Positions 17,895 through 26,780 of a stretch of DNA of 64,000 nt are shown here, in pieces; position 1 is the first letter of the stretch, and every line of letters begins with the position of its first letter. The DNA is from JAWKTT01 sp041398965 (GTDB lineage: Bacteria; Planctomycetota; Planctomycetia; Planctomycetales; Planctomycetaceae): positions 1-64,000 of the forward strand of contig JAWKTT010000004.1 in the NCBI GenBank assembly GCA_041398965.1, read 5' to 3'. The notes under the pieces are model-generated. The model was not told where the DNA came from. It saw nothing but the letters and a program-made list of their open reading frames with translations, and did no database searches. The position numbers and the translations under genes were made by a program.

Positions 17895-19877
17895 ATGAGT
17901 GTTCTGCGAATCGTGGCATTGTCGCTCTGTTTGTCGGCGACCTCCTGGAGTTGGGCTGATGATGTGTCTGCGATTCCTGTTCCGGAGACGGTGAAGCAAC
18001 TGGCATCACTCCTGGAACAGCCGTTGCTTCCGCCTGGGCGGTCTCTCTTGCAGGTTCAGGAGTTCTGCGAGAAGCGCGTTTGCGAGATTCCCGCCATCAC
18101 GAGTATCGAAGACTGGGAGATGTACGTAAAAGACCTCCGTGCGAAGGTGTTAAGAGATGTCGTTTTGCGGGGTGAAGCGGCCAAGTGGGGGGCACAACCG
18201 ACCGAGGTCGAATGGCTCGACACGCTGGAGACCGAGCACGGTTACCGCATCCGAAAGCTGCGATTTCAGGCTGTGCCAGGGATGTTCATCCCGGCTTTGT
18301 TATACGAACCTACGACCATCTCTGGGAAGATTCCGGTCTTCATGAACGTCAATGGTCATGATTCGTCGGGGAAGGTGGCCGCCTACAAACAGGCCCGCTG
18401 TATCAATCTCGCCAAACGTGGTCTCCTCGTGCTCAACATCGAGTGGGTCGGTATGGGGCAGTTGCGATCACCCGACTTCACGCACTATCGAATGAATCAA
18501 CTCGACCTCTGTGGCAGCAGTGGAATCGCTCCGTTTTATCTTTCGATGAAACGTGGGCTCGATATCCTGTTACAGCACGAATCAGCAGACCCCACCCGTG
18601 TCGGAGTGGCCGGGCTGTCGGGAGGTGGCTGGCAAACAATTTTTATCAGCGGTCTTGATGAACGAGTGACGCTTTCAAATCCGGTCGCAGGGTATTCCAG
18701 CTATAAGACTCGTGCTCGTGTTTTTTCCGACCTTGGCGACTCCGAACAGACTCCTTCCGACTTGGCCGAGGTGATCGACTTCACCCATTTGACGGCCTTT
18801 CGCGCGCCGCACTTCACACTCCTCTCGAACAATGATCGCGACCGCTGCTGCTTTGCGGCGGGACATGCACTCCCCCCACTTCTCGGAGCCGCACGCCCGA
18901 TCTATCGAATGTACGATGTCCCCGACAACCTTTGGGTGCATATCAATCATGTCCCCGGTTCACACAACTTCGAGCAGGACAATCGCGAGGCCCTGTACAG
19001 GTTCGTCGGAGCAAAATTCTTTCCCGGCGAAGAGTTTCACGTGCGGGAAATCCCCTGTGAGCACGAGTTGATGACCAGGGAACAACTGGATGTCCCACTC
19101 CCTGAGGGGAACAAAGGATTCCATTCCATCGCCTTAGAATTAGCCCAAGACCTCCCCCGAGTTGCGTCAGGTGACGCGGAAGAACAACGGGCGAGACTAT
19201 CACGCATTTTGCGTCGACAACGGCAACCGGTCACTGGCGACACGGTCACTGATCTCGGAACGTGGCAAGAAGCAACGGTGACTGGTCACGTCTGGCAGGT
19301 CGGCAAGGATTGGTCGGTTCCCGGCGTCGATATCAATCCCCCAAACAGCACAAACGTCGTGTTAATCGTCTCTGACGGCGGGAGACGGACGGCAGCCAAA
19401 CGTATCGCGGAATTGGTGTCGTCGGGCAGTCGAGTGATCGCCATCGACCCGTTCTATTTCGGAGAATCTCGTGTGCCAACGCACGACTTCTTGTTCGGTC
19501 TGTTGATCGCATCGACCGGAAATCGACCGCTGGGAGTTCAAGTCGATCAACTCAGTGCGGTCGCGCAACACCTAATTCAGAAGAACCCCAAGGAACGACT
19601 GGCGATAGAAGCGTTCGGGCGAAGGACTGGATTGATCGCCACGTTGACCGCAGCGACGACAACCGAAACCTTCTCGAGCGTCTCGCTCAATGGAAGTTTT
19701 GAATCGCTGCACGACATCTTGAAGGAGGACATCGCCGTCAACGAGGCTCCAGAACTTTTCTGTTTTGGACTGTTAGAACATTTCGATCTGCCACAGATCG
19801 AGTCACTCGCTGCCCCCGTGACCATCACAGGCCGCGTTGACTCCGTCCGGCCGAATGAACCCGAGGTCGCCAAGTAG
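17895..19877 (+). CDS. Secreted alpha/beta-hydrolase, acetylxylan-esterase-like
   Basis: This 660-residue protein has an N-terminal signal peptide (about residues 1-22, cleaved near WA-DD). An alpha/beta-hydrolase domain has the nucleophile elbow GLSGGG (Ser near residue 242) and FMNVNGHDSSGK upstream. The late part (about 480-650) again looks like a hydrolase core (VVLIVSDGGRRTAAKRIAEL) but shows no GxSxG serine. Such proteins deacetylate plant or algal polysaccharides outside the cytoplasm. The catalytic Asp and His were not assigned, so the substrate is uncertain. It is divergent from DUF1552 and convergent with the cadherin-like gene. Confidence 0.75.
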   Translation: MSVLRIVALSLCLSATSWSWADDVSAIPVPETVKQLASLLEQPLLPPGRSLLQVQEFCEKRVCEIPAITSIEDWEMYVKDLRAKVLRDVVLRGEAAKWGAQPTEVEWLDTLETEHGYRIRKLRFQAVPGMFIPALLYEPTTISGKIPVFMNVNGHDSSGKVAAYKQARCINLAKRGLLVLNIEWVGMGQLRSPDFTHYRMNQLDLCGSSGIAPFYLSMKRGLDILLQHESADPTRVGVAGLSGGGWQTIFISGLDERVTLSNPVAGYSSYKTRARVFSDLGDSEQTPSDLAEVIDFTHLTAFRAPHFTLLSNNDRDRCCFAAGHALPPLLGAARPIYRMYDVPDNLWVHINHVPGSHNFEQDNREALYRFVGAKFFPGEEFHVREIPCEHELMTREQLDVPLPEGNKGFHSIALELAQDLPRVASGDAEEQRARLSRILRRQRQPVTGDTVTDLGTWQEATVTGHVWQVGKDWSVPGVDINPPNSTNVVLIVSDGGRRTAAKRIAELVSSGSRVIAIDPFYFGESRVPTHDFLFGLLIASTGNRPLGVQVDQLSAVAQHLIQKNPKERLAIEAFGRRTGLIATLTAATTTETFSSVSLNGSFESLHDILKEDIAVNEAPELFCFGLLEHFDLPQIESLAAPVTITGRVDSVRPNEPEVAK

Positions 19878-19908
19878 ACGAGTCGACAGGCATGATCACA
19901 CCTCAACA

Positions 19909-19934
19909 AAGCCCAACTCTGCGAAGTGGGGCTT
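19909..19934. terminator. Bidirectional hairpin between convergent genes
   Basis: AAGCCC-A-ACT (19909-19918) pairs with AGT-G-GGGCTT (19925-19934), with one internal mismatch and a short loop. It lies between the esterase stop and the stop of the minus-strand membrane protein and probably ends both transcripts. Confidence 0.5.
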
Positions 19935-19936
19935 GC

Positions 19937-21391
19937 TCAACGGCGTTCGTTGACCTGTTGAATCTGGTCGAGAAGCATTTCGAGTTCTGATCGACCGTGG
20001 GCACTGTCAATGCGACGGGACTGTTTCGCTTTGCGTCGCTCTCGCTCGGCGGCCGCTTTTTCGGCGAGTGCGTTTTGATGGTGCCGGTACCAAACCAGCA
20101 ACCCCACAATAAGCAGCAACATCGCCAGAAACGCAGGAAGCCACCGCGACGCCGCACTCGGGTCGCTCTTCTCCTCGACCGTCGCTGAAGAATCGGCTGT
20201 TGCTAATGTTGGTGTGATTTCCAGAGTCTGAGTATTCGCTCGTGTCGGAGTTGGCTTCGCCAACGGTTTCGGGGACGCAACCAAAGCTCGTGGAATCGGC
20301 TCCTGCAAAATGACAGTGTCTCCCCCATGAGGAGCGACCCCCGACGCAACTTTTGATGTCGTGAGTGGTTGTTCCGTAGTCATTTTTCGATCAATTGCTG
20401 CGACTGACGCTGTTGGCGTTTCAGGCTGAAGGGAAGGAATGGAATCCGCGATGGGTCTCATCTCGAAGTGGACAGGAACATCAGGCGAGGCCCCCTCGCT
20501 CTCTGAGGGCTGAGGAGTCACCTCTGCGATGGTCGGCCCCATGTCTGTTGCAACAAGGGGTGTTTCCGGATTCGGCACGGTCGGAACAACGACCATTTCG
20601 GCGACATGGACCTCAATCGTCCCGACTCCCTTGAGACCAGTTGAATCTGTCACTTCCACTTCGAGAGACTCCGTTCGTAACTTCCCTGTTGCCGAGTCTG
20701 ATCGCATCCATGTCGGCGAAAGAAAAAGCCGGCCCGTTGCAGGATCCAATTGGAAGTCCGACACCGAGTTGTCCGTTAGTCGCCACGAAAAACCGTGCTG
20801 CTGTTCTGGATCGATCGCACTCAACAACACACCACGCTCCGCGAACGATTCATCAAGTAAACAGGCTTGCGACAGGACTGCGGGAGGCTCGGGGAGGTTG
20901 GTGACCGTGAGAACGATATTCCAATGCTGTGTTGCTCCAAAGTGCCGATCAACGTCTGCGGCATCAATGCCGGTTGCCGACAAGTCATCAAGAAACATCT
21001 TTCGGCTGAGATCATCACGCAGATCGGTTGTCTTGATCGTCAGTCGGTATTCAGACTGCTGTTCAAAGTCGAGGAGATTAGAATCCTCGACAACCAGTTG
21101 CTTCATCTCGTGATCGAGGCGGAAGGCGGGGGGCACCTCGTCGCTTTGCAATGTCCAATCGGTGTGCTTGATCGGGAGTAGTTCTCTCAAGTCGAGAACA
21201 ACTGTTCCGCCATGACTTCCCTCGGTGACTGTGCCTGTGATCGCCGGCGACTCGAATTCAACAGCATACAGCGAAGGGCTGACCGTCATTGCGGTATAGA
21301 CTGCAAACGCGATCAGCAGCACCGGAAAGGTGGTCGATCGAGAGACTGAAATTCGCAAGGGCAGTGAAATCAACTCTAGCTCCGTACACAT
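19937..21391 (-). CDS. Membrane protein with cadherin-like domains
   Basis: From the ATG at 21391 the product is 484 residues. It has an N-terminal signal or anchor (about residues 12-40), two beta-rich cadherin/Ig-like segments (about 45-280), and a Pro/Thr/Glu-rich linker. A C-terminal membrane helix (WLPAFLAMLLLIVGLLVWY) is followed by a basic cytoplasmic coiled coil. The layout is that of a surface or periplasmic adhesin-like protein anchored by its C-terminus. DPATGRLFLSP fits the cadherin-like D-x-x-T-G pattern. No binding partner can be named. A repeat of the two-unit palindromic family lies just upstream at 21441. Confidence 0.62.
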   Translation of the reverse strand: MCTELELISLPLRISVSRSTTFPVLLIAFAVYTAMTVSPSLYAVEFESPAITGTVTEGSHGGTVVLDLRELLPIKHTDWTLQSDEVPPAFRLDHEMKQLVVEDSNLLDFEQQSEYRLTIKTTDLRDDLSRKMFLDDLSATGIDAADVDRHFGATQHWNIVLTVTNLPEPPAVLSQACLLDESFAERGVLLSAIDPEQQHGFSWRLTDNSVSDFQLDPATGRLFLSPTWMRSDSATGKLRTESLEVEVTDSTGLKGVGTIEVHVAEMVVVPTVPNPETPLVATDMGPTIAEVTPQPSESEGASPDVPVHFEMRPIADSIPSLQPETPTASVAAIDRKMTTEQPLTTSKVASGVAPHGGDTVILQEPIPRALVASPKPLAKPTPTRANTQTLEITPTLATADSSATVEEKSDPSAASRWLPAFLAMLLLIVGLLVWYRHHQNALAEKAAAERERRKAKQSRRIDSAHGRSELEMLLDQIQQVNERR

Positions 21392-21440
21392 CGATGACAG
21401 TTGAGATTCTGCTGGGATGTCAGGTCCTGCGAAACACCAG

Positions 21441-21578
21441 CAAGCAACCCGTTGAAAGAACGACCGTGGGGCAGACTTCCAGTCTGACAACAGCATCTCG
21501 TACGCGCTTTTGCCGAGACATCAAACGGCACCATGTCAGGCTGGAAAGCCTGACTCACGATTTTCAACAGGCCGTTAG
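21441..21578. repeat. Two-unit palindromic intergenic repeat, copy A
   Basis: The element has two inverted REP-like units. The left unit has GTTGAAA and the hairpin CAGACT-TCC-AGTCTG; the right unit has CAGGCT-GGAA-AGCCTG and TTTTCAAC. The whole is therefore an imperfect palindrome about 138 bp long. Copies B (24873) and C (36027) share the same order of parts. It lies upstream of the cadherin-like gene. Confidence 0.75.
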
Positions 21579-21903
21579 TCATCGAATCGGAGGTTAAGAA
21601 TCTCGACTACAGCAAATCCTGCCGCTCGAAGTCCGATGGGAGCGATTGCATTATTTCGCACGTTGCACTCGTTACTTAGTGCTCCCCCAAACTGCGCCTG
21701 CACTGTTCTGCATCACCCAAAAAGGTACAGAAACCTGCATGATTTGAAGTAACTTTGCATTGAAGCGAACTCATCTGACGGAAACCGAAATGTCGAGTTG
21801 GAATCATTCATTTCGCGATATTGACAGTTCCGAATACTCCTGTTGAATCGAATCTGCAAGTGATTGACCATTCGGGTCGACGAGCACTTCCCAAAGCTGA
21901 ACC
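21579..21903. other. Gene-less stretch before the LRR/TPR gene
   Basis: Together with copy A this fills the 512-bp divergent gap between the cadherin-like gene and the LRR/TPR gene. It is relatively AT-rich and should hold the promoter of the plus-strand gene. I see no confident boxes or RNA structure. Confidence 0.4.
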
Positions 21904-23766
21904 GTGAAAAACTCATACCTTACATCTTCAGTCACAAAGGCTGTCGCACTCTCAAGTCTCATGGGACTGATGAGTATCGGTTGCTCGGCGACAACTTCTC
22001 GCCCGGTTGGGGGAAGCGAAGGAGGATCAGGAGCGAACTGCGTCTCGCCGGAGTCTTCCTCTCCTCGCCACTCTCGATTTCCGACACCTCGCATGGTCCG
22101 CGTTCCTGCGAATTTTGAGAGCAGCAATTCAGGCTGGCAACCCACTTCACCGCCTCCAAGTCCTGAAGTGGCCGTGACTGTCGCCCTACCATCCGCTCCC
22201 CCCGCGGAAGCTTCCCCCTTTGATCCGTTTGAGGCCTATGAATCCCCAGCCCGTCGCGAGACAACCTCTCGCCACGAAACAACAACGACATTGCCAGAAC
22301 AACTCAGTCGACTTCCGGCGTCGGCTCCAGCCAATCTTGTGGCCCCCGAAGAGTCCGCATGGACCCGGGAACAAGCACTGCTCCGCTTGAGAGAGGCCGG
22401 TGTTCGTGTCTCGTTCGATGAAGCGGGAAATGTTGCGTCAATCGACGGTCGCGATACACAGTTTACCGACAACGACTTGCGTCTCCTCTCGGCGTTTCCG
22501 GAATTAAAGCAGCTGAACCTGCGTGGCACGACGATCTCGCCTGGTGGTGTAGCGGTCCTGTCTCGCATGTACAAACTCGAATTTCTTGGGCTGGGCCAAA
22601 CTTCCTTTTCCGATCGAGATGTCCTCGCATTGCAGTCGCTGACTCAACTCCGATATCTGTCGCTCGCCGATACGCGAATCACGGACGAGGCGCTGGCACA
22701 CCTGATGATCATGCACCATTTGGAGGGACTCAACCTCAAAGGAACTCGCGTAACACCTCAGGGGGTCGCCTCTTTACGTTCCAAACTCTCGAAGTGCCGG
22801 GTCGTGTCGGATGCAGGTATTGTCCGCGCCGAATCGTTGTTCGAAGAAACCGTACAGTCGCCACTCAGCAGCGACTTTCCCTATCGAATCGATGGGTATG
22901 ACGACGAGATCGCCACTGTCGGGTACGCCCCCCGATCATCCAGTTCATCAGTCAGCGCGTCCCCCGATGGCTCTGCTGAAGAGAGACTGCGTAAGGCACT
23001 ACTGTCGAAACTGGAAGACCCCGATGTGCAACTGGCACTCGCCGACGTGGATGCAGAAAAGGGGGAGTGGGAGAGTGCCTACATGGTCTATCGTCGCCTG
23101 TCCGATGCAGCTCCTGACAACCGGGCAATTCGTTTCCGCCTTGGTCAGGCAATGGCGGCACTCGGTGACCTTGAGGGAGCACGTCGAGAGTTCGTCTTGG
23201 CCGTCGGCCCAGCGGGTTCTCACTATCAGATTGCCCGACAACACTTTGAAGCCCGTCGCTTGTTCGATTGCCGACGGGAACTGAAAGAATCGCTTCTCTG
23301 GGATTCTGAATACGCTCCCGCACGCAAACTGATGATTGATGTCTCTCGTCAGATTGAAAACAACCCCGAGTATGGTGATGCGAACGAGTCCGACTCATTC
23401 GGTAGAGAGAACGCAACGATCGAGCGACTGATTCAGGCTCTGCAAGGTGGTTCTGGGGCGAAATCAGGAGGAGGTGGCCCATCGGAAGGATACACTTCGC
23501 GTCCGGAGCCAGTACGTCGTCCTGAGTGGCAAGTCGAAATCTCTCCACAGCCTCGCGATCACCAAAGAGAGAATGACAATCGATCGGCCGAAACCTCTGG
23601 GGACCAGAGCCGGGAAGGAACTGGTTCTGTCTGGGGACCGGGACCTCCTTCGACCTACCGACCTTATAGTGAGCGAAGATCCGACCAAAGAACTTACGAG
23701 TCGGTCCCCCCCTACACGCCGCCGACCGAGTATCGATACCCGAACTCGCCTCGCGGCAACTGGTAG
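21904..23766 (+). CDS. Leucine-rich-repeat and TPR lipoprotein
   Basis: The 620-residue product starts at a GTG and has a short basic N-terminus, a hydrophobic stretch and a possible lipobox ending SIGC (Cys near residue 27). A Pro/Ser-rich linker leads to four or five leucine-rich repeats (about 190-300, with the pattern LxxLxLxxTxIxDxxLxxL). TPR-like helices follow (about 380-480, GEWESAYMVYRRLSDAAPDN), then a disordered Arg/Pro/Glu-rich tail. Both repeat types are protein-binding scaffolds, so a role in organising envelope proteins is likely. No enzyme motif is seen. The lipobox is imperfect. Confidence 0.7.
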   Translation: MKNSYLTSSVTKAVALSSLMGLMSIGCSATTSRPVGGSEGGSGANCVSPESSSPRHSRFPTPRMVRVPANFESSNSGWQPTSPPPSPEVAVTVALPSAPPAEASPFDPFEAYESPARRETTSRHETTTTLPEQLSRLPASAPANLVAPEESAWTREQALLRLREAGVRVSFDEAGNVASIDGRDTQFTDNDLRLLSAFPELKQLNLRGTTISPGGVAVLSRMYKLEFLGLGQTSFSDRDVLALQSLTQLRYLSLADTRITDEALAHLMIMHHLEGLNLKGTRVTPQGVASLRSKLSKCRVVSDAGIVRAESLFEETVQSPLSSDFPYRIDGYDDEIATVGYAPRSSSSSVSASPDGSAEERLRKALLSKLEDPDVQLALADVDAEKGEWESAYMVYRRLSDAAPDNRAIRFRLGQAMAALGDLEGARREFVLAVGPAGSHYQIARQHFEARRLFDCRRELKESLLWDSEYAPARKLMIDVSRQIENNPEYGDANESDSFGRENATIERLIQALQGGSGAKSGGGGPSEGYTSRPEPVRRPEWQVEISPQPRDHQRENDNRSAETSGDQSREGTGSVWGPGPPSTYRPYSERRSDQRTYESVPPYTPPTEYRYPNSPRGNW

Positions 23767-23876
23767 TGAAAAGCGACCATTTCATCTCAGTAGGAGGCCG
23801 TCGAGCCAGGGGTCGGACGACGAGCCGCGACGGGTCGTTGAAGACGAGACCGCCGCGACTTGTGCTGCCTGTTCCG

Positions 23877-24455
23877 TTAGAACGTCAGTGTCAAGACACG
23901 GCCAGGAACGAGGCGGACATAGCGGACATCAATGATGTCCCCCTTGTAGGCTTCTGTCCCTGGAGTCCGTGTTTCGACTCGATAGACATGCGGTTGACCG
24001 GGGATCAGCGGCTTTGTCTCGAAATGCCATAGGCTTCCGTCTCGCTCATCACGATATCCTTCGACGTCGTCTTCTTCACGAAACTCGAACGTGTCGCCTA
24101 CGAAGACTTCGACCTCCATACTTGCCTTCACGTCTAACATCCCCACGCGTGGATGCCTGTCAGCGGGGACGGGACGTGCAGGCAACGTGTAAGTCCGACC
24201 GAGCGTGCCGGGGGGCGGAGCGGGATTCGCCAACATCGGCATTCCCCCGGGCATCATTCCGGGCATCGCCCCGGGAGCCTCGACGATCGGCTCCAAGTCG
24301 TAGGCTGTCCCAGACTCCATGAAGGCCGGGGCCATGCGTCTCCCCCCTCCGCGATTGCAATTGCAAACTTGCTGAATGTCCCCAGCCAGACTGATCGCTC
24401 CGACAGTGAGAACGAACGTGGGCACGCTGAATGCTGTCATTATCGATTTAAGCAT
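23877..24455 (-). CDS. Small secreted protein of unknown function
   Basis: From the ATG at 24455 (MLKSIMTAFSVP) the product is 192 residues. A signal peptide ends near AISLAG, a CNCN pair and a Gly/Pro/Met-rich linker follow, and a beta-rich C-terminal half contains conserved-looking DVKASMEVEVFVGDTFEF and DVRYVRLVPGRVLTLTF. I do not recognise the family. It is likely periplasmic or surface exposed. The gene converges on the LRR/TPR gene and is preceded by a long leader that ends in repeat copy B. Confidence 0.55.
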   Translation of the reverse strand: MLKSIMTAFSVPTFVLTVGAISLAGDIQQVCNCNRGGGRRMAPAFMESGTAYDLEPIVEAPGAMPGMMPGGMPMLANPAPPPGTLGRTYTLPARPVPADRHPRVGMLDVKASMEVEVFVGDTFEFREEDDVEGYRDERDGSLWHFETKPLIPGQPHVYRVETRTPGTEAYKGDIIDVRYVRLVPGRVLTLTF

Positions 24456-24872
24456 GGGAATCTCCACGGAGTTGCCGAGCGGAAAGTACAAATCGGGCGG
24501 CCCACTCGACCGCCGCTGGAGAGACGTTCCGAAAGAGAAACGTCGCTCCCAAGTGAGGGACGACGCCGGTTCACCCACTTGAGAACCGGGTCGTCCTTCA
24601 CAGAAGTGCCTGCCCGAGAGGCGTCAAACAGACCGGCTCCGGCCGTCACCCTATGCCCACCCGGCATCGGTATCAGCGAAGACCAGCGTCGTTGAACGAC
24701 TCACAACTGGCAGACACCTTGAACTTACCACGCCCTCGAAATGAGGCTGAGAGATACCAGATTATCCCTTGAGAATTCGTCGGAGAGTCGACAGTCGCAC
24801 CCCAAGAACCCCGGAATCGTCGACCTTTTCCCAACGCCACCAACCCGATCCGCCAGCAAACTTTGACACTTG
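24456..24872. other. Gene-less leader region
   Basis: This 417-bp stretch lies upstream of the small secreted gene and ends at repeat copy B. The part next to the gene is rich in GGAGAGACG/CGTCGC-type runs that could fold, but no known riboswitch is recognised. Confidence 0.4.
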
Positions 24873-25005
24873 CCAACCGGTTGAAAGACCACCGTGGGGC
24901 AGGTTTCCCAACCTGACACAAGCAACTTGTACGCATTCTGCCGAGTCATCAATCGGCGCCACGTGAGTCTGGAAATTCTGGCCTGAGTTTTTCGACAGGC
25001 AGCTA
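24873..25005. repeat. Two-unit palindromic intergenic repeat, copy B
   Basis: It has the same parts as copies A and C: CCGGTTGAAAGAC, then CGTGGGGCAGG-TTTCCCAA-CCTGAC, a spacer ending in ATCAATCGGC, then GTCTGGAAATTCTGGCC and TTTTTCGACAGGC. The right unit is more degraded than in copy A. Its end touches the stop codon of the thioredoxin-fold gene at 25003. Confidence 0.75.
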
Positions 25006-26430
25006 CGGAGCGGGGGCTTTCAATGCGGTCTCGATCAAGGCGTCGAGATCGCGAAGGCCCTGACGCGGATCGACTTCGTAATATCCTGTGCGGTACTCGA
25101 TGACTTTGCCATCACGACCGATGACCACCCAAAGTGGCAGACTCGAACCAAGAGCGACGGGATCACCGAATGTCTCCAAAAGATTGCCAGCGTCTGCCGT
25201 AATCTCGTAGCCAGTTCGCATCGTCTCTTTCAACTTGCGAACGGAACGACGAGCAGCCGGGACCTCGGCCGTTTCAAAACGAGGATCAACAGCAATCCCG
25301 TAGACCTTCAGCCCCTCTTTCTCCCGCTTGCCTCGCAAGAACTCGATGTACCCGATTTGCCCGTAAGGTTCCTCCAGCGGTTCATCGCGGTAACTCCAGA
25401 AGTGCAGCAGCACCACTTGACCACGGTCCGCAGTCCGATCGATGACCTGCCCCTGAGGAGTCTTCAGTTCAAACTTGGGGGCGGCCTTTCCGACAAACTT
25501 CTGCGACAGTCCTGCCAATGCCTGCTCCCGCTTTGCCAGTCCTGCCACATCAGTCGAAATCAAACTGACGAAACGTTCCCACTCGGTTCCCTTGGCGAGC
25601 TTCGCGACTTCGGGGAGTTTTTGCTGAATCACATCAATCTGGTTCGCCGTCAACTCTCCCGTCAACGGGGTCTTTTCCAGCTTCAACTCCTTATTGAGGA
25701 ACAGCAGTTCCGTGACAGCGTCGATCCCCGAGTCGCCCGCTGGAACACTCTTCGTCTCGGCCAATGTCAGTTTGAGTTCGAACATGTCCCCCTGGCCGAG
25801 GACCACCCGCTGAGTCGCCGAGACCAATTGGCGACTGGACTGATCAAACAGCAACGTTTGTCCATGCCCAGCCCGACCGGCGACATCGACGACCCAACAG
25901 TCGACATTCCCGACACGACGAGTTCCGGTCACTTCAAATTCCCCTTCCGCCCCGTCCCAACTCGCTTCATCTTCGACTTGGATTGCCGGTCCAAGCATCA
26001 GCGGCGGCAACTTGACCCGATACGTGCGGGCGTCGAAGAAGTGTTGCAGAACCGGTGTTGGACCACTCGTGGCGTCGGTCATCTTGAACGTCTGATTTCC
26101 GAATCGCTGTGTCCAGTGAATGGCACTTCGCCCCTCATCGTCGAGCCGGTAAATGACATCGGTCACTCCCAGGCTCTCGTATCGCATGGTCATCAAACCA
26201 AAGGTTCTGACCGGTGCTGTCTCTCCACCGGGAGCACGTTGAGACAAGGTCCCCTGATACTTCCCGATAGCCACGGGAACGTCATCTGCCTGTGCTCCCC
26301 CCAAGAGTGCTGACCACATCAACGCCGACGGTAACAAGCCCCACAGCCCACACGCACAGGCCAGAACAGCAGAACGCACAAACTTCTGCCATACGGAAAC
26401 AGCCTGCACCAGATGAGTGAATTCGTTCAC
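25003..26430 (-). CDS. Secreted thioredoxin-fold protein without CxxC
   Basis: The 475-residue product from the GTG at 26430 has an AGGAG sequence 8 bases upstream and a signal peptide ending near GGAQADD. Residues 50-300 form an outer-membrane-lipoprotein-like beta region. Residues 330-475 are a TlpA/peroxiredoxin-like thioredoxin domain (GKAAPKFELKTPQG, then VVLLHFWSYRDEPLEE). Where TlpA has W-C-x-x-C this protein has W-S-Y-R-D, so it cannot act as a thiol-disulfide oxidoreductase by the usual mechanism. LWVVIGRDGKVIEY is typical of the fold. A redox-inactive binding role is inferred. The frame is open upstream to 26511. Confidence 0.72.
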   Translation of the reverse strand: MNEFTHLVQAVSVWQKFVRSAVLACACGLWGLLPSALMWSALLGGAQADDVPVAIGKYQGTLSQRAPGGETAPVRTFGLMTMRYESLGVTDVIYRLDDEGRSAIHWTQRFGNQTFKMTDATSGPTPVLQHFFDARTYRVKLPPLMLGPAIQVEDEASWDGAEGEFEVTGTRRVGNVDCWVVDVAGRAGHGQTLLFDQSSRQLVSATQRVVLGQGDMFELKLTLAETKSVPAGDSGIDAVTELLFLNKELKLEKTPLTGELTANQIDVIQQKLPEVAKLAKGTEWERFVSLISTDVAGLAKREQALAGLSQKFVGKAAPKFELKTPQGQVIDRTADRGQVVLLHFWSYRDEPLEEPYGQIGYIEFLRGKREKEGLKVYGIAVDPRFETAEVPAARRSVRKLKETMRTGYEITADAGNLLETFGDPVALGSSLPLWVVIGRDGKVIEYRTGYYEVDPRQGLRDLDALIETALKAPAP

Positions 26431-26780
26431 GGGAGGAACTCCTGCGGGGAGAAGGGAAGCGGTCGACTCAGCGATTCGGCGGATCATTGCACTGAATCGC
26501 CAACCATGCAAGCCGGGGAGTGCTCAACCCAAGCCCTACGTCTGTGACGTAGGGAACCGAGTGGGCGCTTCTAAATTCCGTGAGACAGAGCGAACGCGTG
26601 TCTGCTGTATCAGGGGGATTGACTTGTCTGCTATGCTGCTGTCCGCGAGGTCGTGGTAACGGTCGGCGATGCGGGATCGCATCGCAGTGATTGACGGGGC
26701 CTGCGGGGACTGGCAGTTGCGGGGGCTTCGCCTTCGTAATGTGCGAATCCCTCATAGATTCATTCTTGAGACTCAAGTCG
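26431..26780. other. Divergent intergenic region with palindrome
   Basis: The gap between the thioredoxin-fold gene (minus) and rimK (plus) holds the second copy of the small palindrome at 26528-26560. The remaining sequence has open frames that look non-coding. Promoters of both genes are expected here. Confidence 0.45.
26528..26560. repeat. Small palindromic repeat, copy 2
   Basis: The stem CCCTACGTC (26534-26542), loop TGT and GACGTAGGG (26546-26554) form a perfect 9-bp hairpin flanked by CCCAAG and AACCGAG. The stem sequence differs from copy 1 at 8951 by paired changes, which suggests that the hairpin itself is conserved. Confidence 0.65.

Noticed and set aside
22952..23785. 277-residue minus-strand frame inside the LRR/TPR gene
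   Set aside because: It is an antisense shadow of a well-supported gene whose repeats fit only the plus strand.
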